Positions 26,105 to 34,577 of a DNA stretch of 64,000 bases are shown here, piece after piece (positions within the stretch are counted from its first letter, which is position 1; each line of letters starts with the position of its first letter). Made by a program: the position numbers and the translations under genes. The notes under the pieces are model-generated. The model ran no database searches. It was not told where the DNA came from and saw only the letters and a list, made by a program, of their open reading frames with translations. Source of the stretch: Reyranella sp. GTDB taxonomy: Bacteria > Pseudomonadota > Alphaproteobacteria > Reyranellales > Reyranellaceae. Where the stretch lies: assembly GCA_029946105.1 (NCBI GenBank), contig JAQSDW010000036.1:1-64000 (forward strand), written 5' to 3'.

Positions 26105-27273
26105 GGTGCACCGACAGCCTTCGAGTCGCGGAGGGCTGCGATCTCGGCGTCGCTATAGCCGACATTGCGCATGATCTCGATCGTGTGCTCGCCGACTCTC
26201 GGGGCGAGGCGCCTCACTTCCAACGGCGCGTCGGAGAGTTTTATGGGGTTGGCCGCAGCCTTCACCGGGCCGAGGCCGGGATAGTCGTATTCGATGATGC
26301 TGCCGCGCGCCTTCGTGTGCTCGTTCTCTATCATGTCGCTCACCTTCTGGACGGCCGAGCACGGCATGCCGGCAGGCAGCAGCACGTCCAACAGCGCCTC
26401 GCAGCTATGCTGGGCGAAATGCATCTCCATCATCGGCTCGAGAATGGCGCGGTGGGTGACGCGGCCCTCGTTGGTGGCGAAGCGCGGATCGGCCAGCCAC
26501 TCCTCGCAGCCCAGGGCGCGGCACAGGATTTTCCAGAAGGCGTCGTTGGTGCCGGCGATGTAGATCGGCTTGGTCCTGGTTTCGAACACGCGCAGCGGAA
26601 ACAGGATCGAATTGCCGGTGCCCATGCGGACCGGATCCTCGCCGGTGAGGCCGTGGTTGGTGATCCAGTGACTCATCAGATGCACGCCGACGTCGAACAG
26701 GGAGAGGTCGAGCCTCTGGCCGCGGCCGGTCTTGTGGCGGCCGAGCAGCGCGAAGGCGATGCCGGCAGCGCAGGCGAGACCGGTCGAGTAGTCGACCGCC
26801 GCGGTGCCGACGCGGCACATCTCGCCGCCGGTCGGGCCGGTCGCCTCGATCAGACCAACCTCGGCCTGGATACAGGGATCGTAACCGGCGCGGCCGGAGT
26901 AGGGGCCGGTCTGGCCGTAGCCGGAGACCGAGGCATAGACCAGCTTCGGATTGGCCTTCGACACCACATCCCAGCCGAAGCCCAGCTTGTCGATCACGCC
27001 CGGCGTGAAGGCCTCCATGAACACGTCGGCCTTGGCCACGAGCCGCATCAGCACGTCGCGCCCGCCGGGCGTGCGCAGGTCGAGGGCGAGGCCGCGCTTG
27101 TTGCGGTTCATCGACGGCACCCAGGCGCCGCCGAAGTGCGGGCGGAAATGCTCGCCATGCAGCGGCTCGACCTTGATGACGTCGGCGCCCATGTCGCCCA
27201 GGATCTGGCCCGCCGTCGGACCGGCGATGACCTGCGTGAGATCGAGGACGAGGGTGTCGGAGAGAGGGAGCAT
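26101..27273 (-). CDS. CaiB/BaiF family CoA transferase (class III)
   Basis: This 390-aa protein begins MLPLSDTLVLDLTQVIAGPT. Motifs include GADVIKVEPLHGEHFRP and a catalytic Asp in AGYDPCIQAEVGLIEATGP. The ATG at 27273 starts the conserved domain; the upstream extension enters the divergent promoter region. The gene shares ATGA with the deacetylase start, a sign of translational coupling. The pairing suggests one route in which an acyl group is removed from an amide and the acid is then activated as a CoA ester. The substrate cannot be given. Confidence 0.9.
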   Translation of the reverse strand: MLPLSDTLVLDLTQVIAGPTAGQILGDMGADVIKVEPLHGEHFRPHFGGAWVPSMNRNKRGLALDLRTPGGRDVLMRLVAKADVFMEAFTPGVIDKLGFGWDVVSKANPKLVYASVSGYGQTGPYSGRAGYDPCIQAEVGLIEATGPTGGEMCRVGTAAVDYSTGLACAAGIAFALLGRHKTGRGQRLDLSLFDVGVHLMSHWITNHGLTGEDPVRMGTGNSILFPLRVFETRTKPIYIAGTNDAFWKILCRALGCEEWLADPRFATNEGRVTHRAILEPMMEMHFAQHSCEALLDVLLPAGMPCSAVQKVSDMIENEHTKARGSIIEYDYPGLGPVKAAANPIKLSDAPLEVRRLAPRVGEHTIEIMRNVGYSDAEIAALRDSKAVGAP

Positions 27274-27402
27274 GCGGACGGGTTTCCTTATGGGAGCCAC
27301 ACCCTTGCAAGCGGATGGGGCCAAGCTCAAGCAATACGTTTCGCTGGCTGGCATTTGCCGCCGACGTGGCTATTTTGTTCGTCTGTTCATCCGGAGTACG
27401 CC

Positions 27403-28656
27403 ATGAAGACCGCCGCCCCGTCAGATCTCAGGCCCAATCTCAGCGTCGATCCCGACCGGCTGTGGTCGAGCCTGATGGAACTGGCCGAGATCGGCGGCAC
27501 GGAGAAGGGCGGCGTTTGCCGCATCGCGCTCACGGACCTGGATCGGATCGGCCGCGACCTGTTCGTGCGCTGGGCCAAGGAGGCGGGCTGCACCATCAAG
27601 GTCGACAAGGTGGGCAACGTCTTCGCGCGCCGCGAGGGCCGCGATCCCGCCAGGCCACCGGTGATGACCGGCTCGCACCTCGACACCCAGCCGACCGGCG
27701 GCAAGTTCGACGGCGCCTATGGCGTCATGGCGGGCCTGGAAGTGCTGCGAGTGCTGCATGATTCAAACTACGTCACCGAGGCGCCGATCGAGGTCGCGGT
27801 GTGGACCAACGAGGAAGGCTGCCGCTTTGCACCAGCCATGGTGGCGTCGGGTGTGTTCGGCGGCGCCTTCGAGCTCGACTATGCACTCAGCATCAAGGAC
27901 CGCGACGGCGTGACGTTCGGCGAAGCGCTGAAGAAGATCGGCTACGATGGCGCCGAGCCGGTGGGCGGTCGCCCGATCGGTGCGTTCTTCGAGGCGCATA
28001 TCGAGCAGGGTCCGATCCTTGAGCGGCAGAACAAGACCATCGGCGTGGTGACGGGCGCCCAGGGCCAGCGCTGGTACGAGATCAACTGGACCGGCATGGA
28101 AAGCCACGCCGGCACGACACCGATGGAAGGCCGCCGTGACGCGCTGGTCGGTGCCGCCGAACTGATCGTGGCGGCGCGAAAGATCGGCGAGCGGCCGAAC
28201 GGGCGCTCGACGGTGGGCGTGATCGACAGTCTCCCGCAGTCGCGCAACACGATCCCCGGCCGCGTGTTCATGACCCTCGACTTCCGCCATCCCGACGATG
28301 GTGAACTCACGAAGATGGATGCCGAAATGCGTGCGGCCGTGGCCGATATCGCGGCACGCCATCGCCTGGACGTGAAAATCGAGCAGATCTGGTATTTCCC
28401 GCCGTCGCCGTTTGCCAAGGAACTGGTCGAGGCGGTTCGCCGTGGCGCCGAGCAGGCGGGCTACCCCCACATGGACATCGTGAGCGGCGCCGGACACGAC
28501 GCCTGCTATGTGAGCCGTGTGGCGCCGACGGCGATGATCTTCGTGCCCTGCAAGGACGGCATCAGCCACAACGAGATCGAGGACGCGACCAAGCCCGATA
28601 TCGGCGCCGGCGCGCAGATCCTGCTGCAGGCGATGGTCGACACTGCCAACAAGTAG
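27403..28656 (+). CDS. M20-family N-carbamoyl amino-acid amidohydrolase (hydantoinase/carbamoylase)
   Basis: This 417-aa protein matches the Zn-dependent hydantoinase/carbamoylase family. Metal ligands lie in TGSHLDTQPTGGKFDGAYG, in WTNEEGCRF and in the C-terminal SGAGHDACYVSR. FFEAHIEQGP and the dimerisation segment (GRRDALVGAAELIVAARKI) are also typical. Family members cleave N-carbamoyl amino acids, ureidoglycolate or beta-ureidopropionate to ammonia, CO2 and an amino acid. The ATG at 27403 begins the conserved region. The gene is 10 bases ahead of benE and divergent from the CoA transferase, with a 129-base spacer. Confidence 0.92.
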   Translation: MKTAAPSDLRPNLSVDPDRLWSSLMELAEIGGTEKGGVCRIALTDLDRIGRDLFVRWAKEAGCTIKVDKVGNVFARREGRDPARPPVMTGSHLDTQPTGGKFDGAYGVMAGLEVLRVLHDSNYVTEAPIEVAVWTNEEGCRFAPAMVASGVFGGAFELDYALSIKDRDGVTFGEALKKIGYDGAEPVGGRPIGAFFEAHIEQGPILERQNKTIGVVTGAQGQRWYEINWTGMESHAGTTPMEGRRDALVGAAELIVAARKIGERPNGRSTVGVIDSLPQSRNTIPGRVFMTLDFRHPDDGELTKMDAEMRAAVADIAARHRLDVKIEQIWYFPPSPFAKELVEAVRRGAEQAGYPHMDIVSGAGHDACYVSRVAPTAMIFVPCKDGISHNEIEDATKPDIGAGAQILLQAMVDTANK

Positions 28657-28666
28657 GGGCGAACGC

Positions 28667-29824
28667 GTGAAATCGGGCAGTCTCGTCTCGGTCGCGACCG
28701 CCGCGCTGGTCGCGACCATCGCCGGCGTGGGCGGAACCCTGCCGGTCGTGCTGGCGGCGGCCCAGGCGGTCAGCGCCACACCGGAACAGGCGAGTTCATG
28801 GGTGTCGGGCCTCGGCCTCGCCACCGCCATCAGCGCGCTGGCGCTGAGCGTCCGCTATCGCATGCCGATCATCACCGCCTGGTCGACGCCGGGTGCTGCC
28901 TTGATCGCTTCCACCTCGGGCGTGCCGAGTCTGGCGGCTGCCGTCGGCGCCTTCGTACTGGCGGCCGTGCTGATCCTGCTCACCGCCGCGATCCGGCCGC
29001 TGGGACGGCTGATCGAGCGTATTCCGGCGAGCATCGCCGCCGCCATGCTGGCCGGCATCCTGTTGCGGCTGGTCGTGGCGATGGTCGAGCATGTGCCGTC
29101 CTCGCCGCTGCTGGTGCTGCCGCTGATCGCACTGTTCCTGATCGCGCGCGCCTTCATGCCCGCGCTCGCCTCGCTGGTGGTGCTGGTGGCGGGCGCGCTG
29201 CTTGCCTGGGCGCTCGGCCTGGTGAAGCCGATGCCGGCGATCGGCCTGTCGACGATCGTGTTCACGGCGCCGGCCTGGGATGTGGCCACGCTCGTGGGTC
29301 TCGGCGTGCCGCTCTATCTCGTGACGATGGCCTCGCAGAACCTGCCGGGCTTTGCCGTGCTGCGCGGCTCGGGCTACCAGCCGCCGACGCAGCCGATCCT
29401 GGCCGTCACCGGCCTCGCCTCGCTCGGCACGGCGTTCATGGGCTCCCACACGTCCAATCTCGCGGCGATCTCGGCCGCCCTCTGCACGGGGCCCGACGCG
29501 CATCCCGATCCCGCCAAGCGCTGGATGGCCGGACCTTTCTACGCCCTGTTCTGGGGCCTGATCGCCCTGTTCGGCGCCTCGCTGGTGGGCCTGTTCGGCG
29601 CGTTGCCGCCGGCGCTGCTCGCAACGGTCGCGGGCACCGCCCTGTTGGGCTCGATGGCGAGCGCCATGGGCGCCGCCCTGGCCGGCGACCAGGACCGTCT
29701 CGCTGCCGCCGGGACGCTCGCCGTCACCGTCTCGGGCGTCACCCTGATGGGCGTCGGCTCGGCCTTCTGGGGACTGGTGTTCGGGCTGCTGATCCTCGCG
29801 ATCGACCGGCTCGTGAAGAGGTGA
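28667..29824 (+). CDS. benE: BenE-family benzoate/H+ symporter
   Basis: This 385-aa membrane protein starts at GTG with AGGGGC just upstream. About twelve hydrophobic segments run through its length, and the conserved segment around SHTSNLAAISAALCTG and the N-terminal region ATIAGVGGTLPVVLAAAQAV match BenE transporters. These import benzoate with protons. It follows the carbamoylase gene by 10 bases. Benzoate-CoA ligase and boxBC genes in the same window make benzoate a credible substrate, although no box promoter palindrome is seen here. Confidence 0.85.
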   Translation: MKSGSLVSVATAALVATIAGVGGTLPVVLAAAQAVSATPEQASSWVSGLGLATAISALALSVRYRMPIITAWSTPGAALIASTSGVPSLAAAVGAFVLAAVLILLTAAIRPLGRLIERIPASIAAAMLAGILLRLVVAMVEHVPSSPLLVLPLIALFLIARAFMPALASLVVLVAGALLAWALGLVKPMPAIGLSTIVFTAPAWDVATLVGLGVPLYLVTMASQNLPGFAVLRGSGYQPPTQPILAVTGLASLGTAFMGSHTSNLAAISAALCTGPDAHPDPAKRWMAGPFYALFWGLIALFGASLVGLFGALPPALLATVAGTALLGSMASAMGAALAGDQDRLAAAGTLAVTVSGVTLMGVGSAFWGLVFGLLILAIDRLVKR

Positions 29825-30271
29825 CAGGCAGCTCTCCGCAGCCCGGAGAGCCCTAAAAAGTCATCGTTTCCAGGGATTTCACCCTGTCTCATGTCACACC
29901 AAGTTGTGACATTTTCTGTGACACGCACGTGTGACATCGCGGGTTTGGCCTGCGGTCCGAGTGCCGCAGCAGACCGTCAAAGTCCATAGGGGCGCGTTTT
30001 CTCGCGCCTTCGGTCCACCCCACGTCCGGACGGTCTCCAGCGGGGGTGGCCATTCGTTACTACGCACGACTCGATGATCGCGGGACGACCCTCCTCCTCA
30101 ATTGGAGCGTCCCGGGCGGGTGCACCGGGCGGGGTATGGTCTTTATTTATTGGCGACGGCTTCGGCCAATTGGGCAGGCCTCGTGCCACGCTGCCGGAAA
30201 TCTAGCATGTAACTTGCTGAACCTGTCATCACAACCTCGTGAGCGGTTGCTGGCAATGCATGCACTCCACT
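29825..30271. other. Intergenic region with clustered heptamers, no gene seen
   Basis: This lies between the 3' ends of benE and the AhpD-like gene. Two reading frames of 70-99 codons fall here, but they lack recognisable products or good ribosome sites. It holds the TGTCACA/TGTGACA cluster at 29892-29936, a CAGGG/CCCTG hairpin just before it, and a GGCGCG/CGCGCC stem-loop at 29991-30008. Since both flanking genes end here, a promoter is not expected unless a small RNA is made. Confidence 0.5.
29892..29936. repeat. Cluster of four TGTCACA/TGTGACA heptamers
   Basis: TGTCACA at 29892-29898 faces TGTGACA at 29905-29911, forming an inverted repeat. Further TGTGACA copies lie at 29917-29923 and 29930-29936. 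Copies are spaced 12-13 bases apart. The same heptamer with 13-base spacing recurs at 47611-47643. Confidence 0.6.
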
Positions 30272-30823
30272 TCAGGGCGATGCACCGGGGAAGCGCGCCG
30301 CATAGGATTCCAGCGGCAGTTTCAGTCCTCGGCAAAGGAAGCTGATGGTGTGGTAATAGCCCACCAGCGAGATCGCCTCGAGGATCTGCGTCTCGTCGAA
30401 ATGGGCAGTGAGGGCGGTCCAGCTCGCGTCGGAGATCGTGCGGCGATCGACCAAGTCATCGACCAGGGTGAGCAAGGCCTGCTCGTCGGCCGTCCAGCAG
30501 GCGGCGTCGGCCGGTCCGGTCACGGTGGCCGCCACCCGCTCGGGGTCAAAGCCCACTTTTTTCGCGAAGAAGGCGATGTGGACGCCCCATTCATATTCGC
30601 AGCCCAGCCGGGCCGTGGTGCGGTCGATCACGATCTCGCGCTGGCGGAGGCTGAGGGCACCCTTGTCGAGCAAGCCTCCGGCAAACATCTTTTCGAACAC
30701 GCGCGGGTTCCGGGCCAGGGTGCGGAACAGCACTAGGGGCTCGACCCCCTGGGGCATGATGCGCGCGAGTTCGGCGGCAATCCGGGGCGGGTAGGGCGCT
30801 TCGGCAGGAGCGATACGAGGCAT
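30272..30823 (-). CDS. Carboxymuconolactone decarboxylase/AhpD-like protein
   Basis: This 183-aa all-helical protein has the CMD/AhpD core at RTTARLGCEYEWGVHIAFFAKK. AhpD peroxidases carry CxxCxxxH; here Cys75 and His82 remain, but the second Cys is Glu78. It therefore belongs with the CEYEW-type CMD proteins, not with disulfide peroxidases. The function is uncertain and could be in aromatic-acid metabolism or redox protection. It is divergent from the HxlR-type regulator, with twin operators between them, so the regulator probably controls it. Confidence 0.87.
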   Translation of the reverse strand: MPRIAPAEAPYPPRIAAELARIMPQGVEPLVLFRTLARNPRVFEKMFAGGLLDKGALSLRQREIVIDRTTARLGCEYEWGVHIAFFAKKVGFDPERVAATVTGPADAACWTADEQALLTLVDDLVDRRTISDASWTALTAHFDETQILEAISLVGYYHTISFLCRGLKLPLESYAARFPGASP

Positions 30824-30844
30824 GGTCGGTCTCCGAGTCAGGTG

Positions 30845-30893
30845 CTACAGTTTCTGTAGTATCTTCAACCGGTCAGCGCTACAGAAAATGTAG
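30845..30893. promoter_or_regulatory. Twin 15-bp operators between the AhpD-like gene and HxlR regulator
   Basis: CTACAGTTTCTGTAG (30845-30859) and CTACAGAAAATGTAG (30879-30893) are near-identical palindromes of the form CTACA-N5-TGTAG. Their centres are 34 bases apart, about three helical turns. They lie in the 86-base divergent spacer, upstream of both genes. They are very likely the binding sites of the adjacent HxlR-type protein. Confidence 0.78.
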
Positions 30894-30909
30894 TAACGGA
30901 GTGTAATAG

Positions 30910-31224
30910 ATGGTGAAGCGCGTTCGCGGCTCGAAGACCGGCCGTCCGATCATGGCCCTGCTCGACCTGCTGGGCAGGCGCTGGGTGCTGCGTATCGTCT
31001 GGGAACTGCGCGAGGAGCCGCGGCGGTTTCGCGAGCTGCAGGATGCCATCGGCGCCAGCCCGACCATCGTCAATTCGAGGTTGGCGGAGCTGCGCGAGGC
31101 GAAGCTGGTCGAACTCGACGCCGACGCGGGCTACCGGCTCACCGTGCTCGGCCGCGAGTTGCTGCGCTTGTTCCTGCCGCTGCACCTCTGGTCGGAGAAG
31201 TGGGCGAAGGCGGTTGCTACTTGA
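30910..31224 (+). CDS. HxlR-family winged-helix transcriptional regulator
   Basis: This 104-aa protein matches HxlR regulators: GRPIMALLDLLGRRWVLRIVWELREEPRRF, then the recognition helix region ASPTIVNSRLAELREAKLVE and a wing. HxlR proteins act as dimers and often respond to aldehydes, quinones or thiol stress. It has no cysteine, so it is not a simple thiol switch. GGAG lies eight bases before the ATG. Two CTACA-N5-TGTAG operators lie just upstream, so it probably regulates itself and the AhpD-like gene. Its end overlaps the convergent cytochrome gene by 8 bases. Confidence 0.92.
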   Translation: MVKRVRGSKTGRPIMALLDLLGRRWVLRIVWELREEPRRFRELQDAIGASPTIVNSRLAELREAKLVELDADAGYRLTVLGRELLRLFLPLHLWSEKWAKAVAT

Positions 31225-31669
31225 GGAACGGATTGTCGCCGCCCCGCGGGCGCCGGCGCGGCGGGAACTGTTCGGAAAGATAATCGAGGATCTCGGCGCG
31301 TTCCGCCGGCTTGACCGGCGGCATGCGGTGCTTCTCCAGCATCAGGTCGAAGGTCGAGTCCCAGAGGTCGCGTGTCAGGCCCTGCGCCTTGATCAGCGCC
31401 ACGCCATGGCAGGCGGTGCAGGTATAGAAAGTGATCTCGCGGCCCTTGCCCTCGGGCAGGTCCTCGACCTTGTCATTGTGCGGCGGCGGCTTGCCCTTCT
31501 CGGTGTCGGCGGGAGGTGCTGCCTGTGCCGGCGGCGCGGTCGCGGCCGCAGGCACCGGCACCCACAGGTGCCGGTCGGTCCGAAGACCGCCGGCCATATC
31601 GAGGGCAACCAGCAGGAACACCGCCGTCAGGGTAATGACGACGACGTGCGCGATCGTAAGCTGTTTCAA
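31217..31669 (-). CDS. Membrane-anchored cytochrome c
   Basis: This roughly 150-aa protein has an N-terminal hydrophobic anchor (about residues 5-25), a Pro/Ala-rich linker, and a single class I-type haem domain. The haem motif is CTACH (Cys84, Cys87, His88), and Met116 (HRMPPV) fits the distal ligand. The only start that suits the family is a TTG that overlaps the preceding stop as TTGA, so coupled translation is inferred. It lies directly after the sulfite-oxidase-like gene and would accept its electrons in the periplasm, as SorB does for SorA. Confidence 0.83.
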   Translation of the reverse strand: MKQLTIAHVVVITLTAVFLLVALDMAGGLRTDRHLWVPVPAAATAPPAQAAPPADTEKGKPPPHNDKVEDLPEGKGREITFYTCTACHGVALIKAQGLTRDLWDSTFDLMLEKHRMPPVKPAERAEILDYLSEQFPPRRRPRGGDNPFLK

Positions 31670-32901
31670 GACTCGACGAGCACGCGGATACGGTTGAGCG
31701 GGTTGCCGCCGTAGCCTTGCGGGTTCCAGTTGCCGGCGGCGAAGGGCTGGGTGACGCCCTTGCTGTCGGTCGCCTTGGCCCAGACCTCGTAGTAGCCGGC
31801 TGTCGGCAGGTCGATCGACGCCGTGAAGCGCTGCCAGGCGAATCGGTTGGGCGGCGCATCGACCTTGGCCGGCTTCCAGGTGACGCCGTAGTCGGTCGAG
31901 ATGTCGACCTTCTTGATGTCGTAGTCGCCGGCCCATGCATGGCCGCGCAGATCGATCTTCCTGGACGCGAGCTTGGTGCCGTCGGCCGGGAAGGTGATGA
32001 CCGAGCGCACCGGCATCGATTCCAGGATCGCCATGTCCTTGTCGTTGCCCTTGCTGCCGGGCACGATGGGAGTCTTCGGCGTGCGGTAGGAGAAGCCACC
32101 CATGCCCGGCCCGTCATGCTCCTTGTCGCGGATCCAGATGCGATTGAGCCATTTGGTCGACAGCGAGCCCGCCCAGCCCGGCACGAGCAGACGCACCGGC
32201 GCGCCATGGATCAGCGGCAGATCCTTGCCGTTCAGCTTGAAGGCGATCAGCGTGTGCTCGTCCATCGCCTTGGCGATGGGCATGCCGCGCGAGATGGTGG
32301 GCTTGTTGGTTTCGCCCGCCAGCGTCGGGTCGGAACCGTAGTGGCCGGTGTAGATCGCCGAGGATTTCAGCCCGGCGGCCTTCAGCACGTCGGCCAGGCG
32401 GATGCCGGTCCATTGCGGGCAGCCCGCGCCGCCGTTGGTCCACTGGTTGCCGCGCGCCTCGGGGGTGAAGAACGAGCGGCCATTGCCGCCGCACTCCAGC
32501 ATCAGCTGATAGGTGACGTTGGGAAAGCGGCTCATCAGCTCGCCGACGGACAGTTCGAGCGGCGTGTTCACCTCGCCGTCGATCTTGATCTTCCACGCCT
32601 TGGGATCGCCGGTGATGTCGGGCACCTGGCCGTTGTTGCGCACGAACAGCTTGTCGGTGGGAGTGACGGCATCGTCCATCATCTCGGCCGGCGTCTCGGC
32701 GACCAGCGGCTTGTCGCCCAGCACCGCGAGCTTGGCCTTGCCCTCCATTTCAAGAAGCTTCGGGCCCTTTGGCGCGGCGGCGGGCGCCGTGCCCTGCGCC
32801 AGAGCCATGCCGGCAGGCAGCAGCGATACGCCGGCGGCGGCGATGCCGGCACCCTTCAGGACGTTTCGCCGTGACGCATTCCGGGGTTCTGATGGACGCA
32901 T
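31666..32901 (-). CDS. Sulfite-oxidase family molybdoenzyme (SorA/SoxC-like)
   Basis: This 411-aa protein begins with a Tat signal (SRRNVLKGAG, then a hydrophobic stretch to about residue 36). The oxidised molybdopterin domain carries the Mo-ligand Cys137 in MLECGGNGRSFF, followed by GAGCPQWTGIRLADVL. A C-terminal dimerisation domain follows. It would oxidise sulfite or a related sulfur compound in the periplasm. The next gene encodes its likely cytochrome c partner, 4 bases overlapping. Other sox genes are absent, which favours a SorAB-type pair over a full Sox system. Confidence 0.9.
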   Translation of the reverse strand: MRPSEPRNASRRNVLKGAGIAAAGVSLLPAGMALAQGTAPAAAPKGPKLLEMEGKAKLAVLGDKPLVAETPAEMMDDAVTPTDKLFVRNNGQVPDITGDPKAWKIKIDGEVNTPLELSVGELMSRFPNVTYQLMLECGGNGRSFFTPEARGNQWTNGGAGCPQWTGIRLADVLKAAGLKSSAIYTGHYGSDPTLAGETNKPTISRGMPIAKAMDEHTLIAFKLNGKDLPLIHGAPVRLLVPGWAGSLSTKWLNRIWIRDKEHDGPGMGGFSYRTPKTPIVPGSKGNDKDMAILESMPVRSVITFPADGTKLASRKIDLRGHAWAGDYDIKKVDISTDYGVTWKPAKVDAPPNRFAWQRFTASIDLPTAGYYEVWAKATDSKGVTQPFAAGNWNPQGYGGNPLNRIRVLVES

Positions 32902-32931
32902 TGTTTCCTCCTTGTTGGCGCGGAGACTAGC

Positions 32932-33723
32932 TCACGCCTTCCGCCGCGTCAGCCAGCCCGACAGAACCAATGCACAGGCAGCCACCATCACGACGACGGT
33001 GGCCAGCACGTTGATCTGCGGGTCGACGCCGAGGCGGACGCTGGAATAGACGCGCATCGGCAGGGTCTGGGACTGCGCTCCCGCGACGAACTGCGTCAGG
33101 ATCAGATCGTCCAGCGACAGAGTGAAGGCGAGCAGCCAGCCCGAGCCCACGGTCGGTGCGATCAGCGGCAGCGTTACCGTGCGAAACGTGACCCATGGCG
33201 TGGCGCCAAGATCCATCGCCGCCTCTTCAAGTGAACGGTCGAAATCGGCCAGCCGCGCCTGGACGATGATGGCGACGAACGAGATCGAAAAGGTCACGTG
33301 CGCCAGCGTGATGGTGAGGAAGCCGCGGTCCGGCCCGCCGAACAGGCGCTCCGAGCCGACGAACAGCAGCAACATGGAAATGCCCATCACCACTTCGGGC
33401 ATCACCATGGGCGCGATGACCAGGCTGCCGAACAGGCTGCGGCCGGGGAAGTTGCGCGCGCGGGCGAGCGCGTAGCCGGCGGCAAGGCCGATGACGGCCG
33501 CCAGGGTGGCGCTCACCGCCGCGATGCGGAGCGACAGCCAGGCCGCCCGCAGCATGGCCTCGTTGGCGAACAGCGCGCTCCACCATTTGGTCGAGAAGCC
33601 GCCCCACACCGTGACCATGCGCGACTCGTTGAACGAGTAGAACATCACCAGCGCGAGTGGCAGGTAGAGGAAGGCGTAGCCGAACCCCAGCATGGTGAAG
33701 GCGAAGCGGGCGCGCCCGATCAT
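32932..33723 (-). CDS. potC: ABC transporter permease, PotC-like (polyamine type)
   Basis: This 263-aa inner-membrane protein has about six hydrophobic segments and the EAA loop (LEEAAMDLGATPWVTFRTVTLPLIAP) typical of binding-protein-dependent permeases. It matches the second permease of spermidine/putrescine transporters. The ATG at 33723 starts the first membrane segment; the longer frame upstream overlaps potB. It is the last gene of the potF-A-B-C group, 10 bases after potB. The molybdoenzyme gene begins 30 bases further on. Confidence 0.88.
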   Translation of the reverse strand: MIGRARFAFTMLGFGYAFLYLPLALVMFYSFNESRMVTVWGGFSTKWWSALFANEAMLRAAWLSLRIAAVSATLAAVIGLAAGYALARARNFPGRSLFGSLVIAPMVMPEVVMGISMLLLFVGSERLFGGPDRGFLTITLAHVTFSISFVAIIVQARLADFDRSLEEAAMDLGATPWVTFRTVTLPLIAPTVGSGWLLAFTLSLDDLILTQFVAGAQSQTLPMRVYSSVRLGVDPQINVLATVVVMVAACALVLSGWLTRRKA

Positions 33724-33733
33724 GAGGCGGCCC

Positions 33734-34573
33734 TCACCGGTGCCGCTCCAGGCTGCGCGCCTGCTGGCGCTGGAACAGCGCGATGGGACCGACCAGCAGC
33801 ACCAGCAGGCAGATCGCCACCGCCGACGCGATCGGCCAGTCGGCATTGGTGAAGAACTCGTCCCACAGCACCTTGCCGATCATCAGTGTCTGGGTGCCGC
33901 CCAGCAGGTCGGGGATCACGAACTCACCGACGGCGGGGATGAACACCAGCAGGCAGCCGGCGACGACTCCGGGCAGCGACAGCGGCAGCGTGATGGTGAG
34001 GAAGGCCGCGATCGGTCGCGCGCCGAGATCGGCGGCGGCCTCGAGCAGGCCGGTGTCGAGCTTCTCCAGCGTGGCGTAGAGCGGCAGCACCATGAAGGGC
34101 AGGTACGCATAGACGATGCCGAGCAGGATCGCCCAGTCGGTGCCCAGGATCGTGGTGGGGTTGGCCGCGAGGCCGCTCCAGCGCAGGAACTGGTTCAGCA
34201 GGCCGTTCTCGTCGAGCAGGCCCATCCAGGCGTAGACCCGGATCAGGAACGAGGTCCAGAACGGCAGGACGACCAGCATCAGCAGCAACGGCCGCCGCTC
34301 GGGGGCCGCACGCGCGATGGCATAAGCCATGGGATAGCCCAGCAGCAGCGTCACGATCGTCGACGTAGCGGCGATGCGGAGCGAGGTGAGCCAGGCTGCG
34401 AGATAGAGATCGTCGGTGAAGAGCAGCGTGAAGTTTTTCAGGCTGAAGCCCAGCTCGACCGGCGGCACCGAGTCGGGCGCGTTGGTGCCGAGCGCAATCG
34501 CCAGCACCAGCGCGAACGGCAGCAGGAAGAAGACCCCGAGCCAGACGAAGGGAAGGGCGATGACCGCGCGCAT
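33734..34573 (-). CDS. potB: ABC transporter permease, PotB-like (polyamine type)
   Basis: This 279-aa permease begins MRAVIALPFVWLGVFFLLPF and has about six membrane segments. The EAA loop is LLEAAADLGARPIAAFLTITLPLSLP. It pairs with the PotC-like permease to form the channel of a polyamine-type importer. It sits 4 bases after potA. Related transporters also carry gamma-aminobutyrate or other cations, so the substrate is not certain. Confidence 0.9.
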   Translation of the reverse strand: MRAVIALPFVWLGVFFLLPFALVLAIALGTNAPDSVPPVELGFSLKNFTLLFTDDLYLAAWLTSLRIAATSTIVTLLLGYPMAYAIARAAPERRPLLLMLVVLPFWTSFLIRVYAWMGLLDENGLLNQFLRWSGLAANPTTILGTDWAILLGIVYAYLPFMVLPLYATLEKLDTGLLEAAADLGARPIAAFLTITLPLSLPGVVAGCLLVFIPAVGEFVIPDLLGGTQTLMIGKVLWDEFFTNADWPIASAVAICLLVLLVGPIALFQRQQARSLERHR

Positions 34574-34577
34574 GGTT

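Noticed and set aside
29892-29911. CRP-type binding site
   Set aside because: The half-sites are in the reverse order (TCACA-N6-TGTGA), and the site lies where two genes end, not at a promoter.
30046-30345. A 99-codon plus-strand frame in the 29.8-30.3 kb spacer
   Set aside because: It has no recognisable product, weak start context, and runs into the 3' end of the AhpD-like gene on the other strand.
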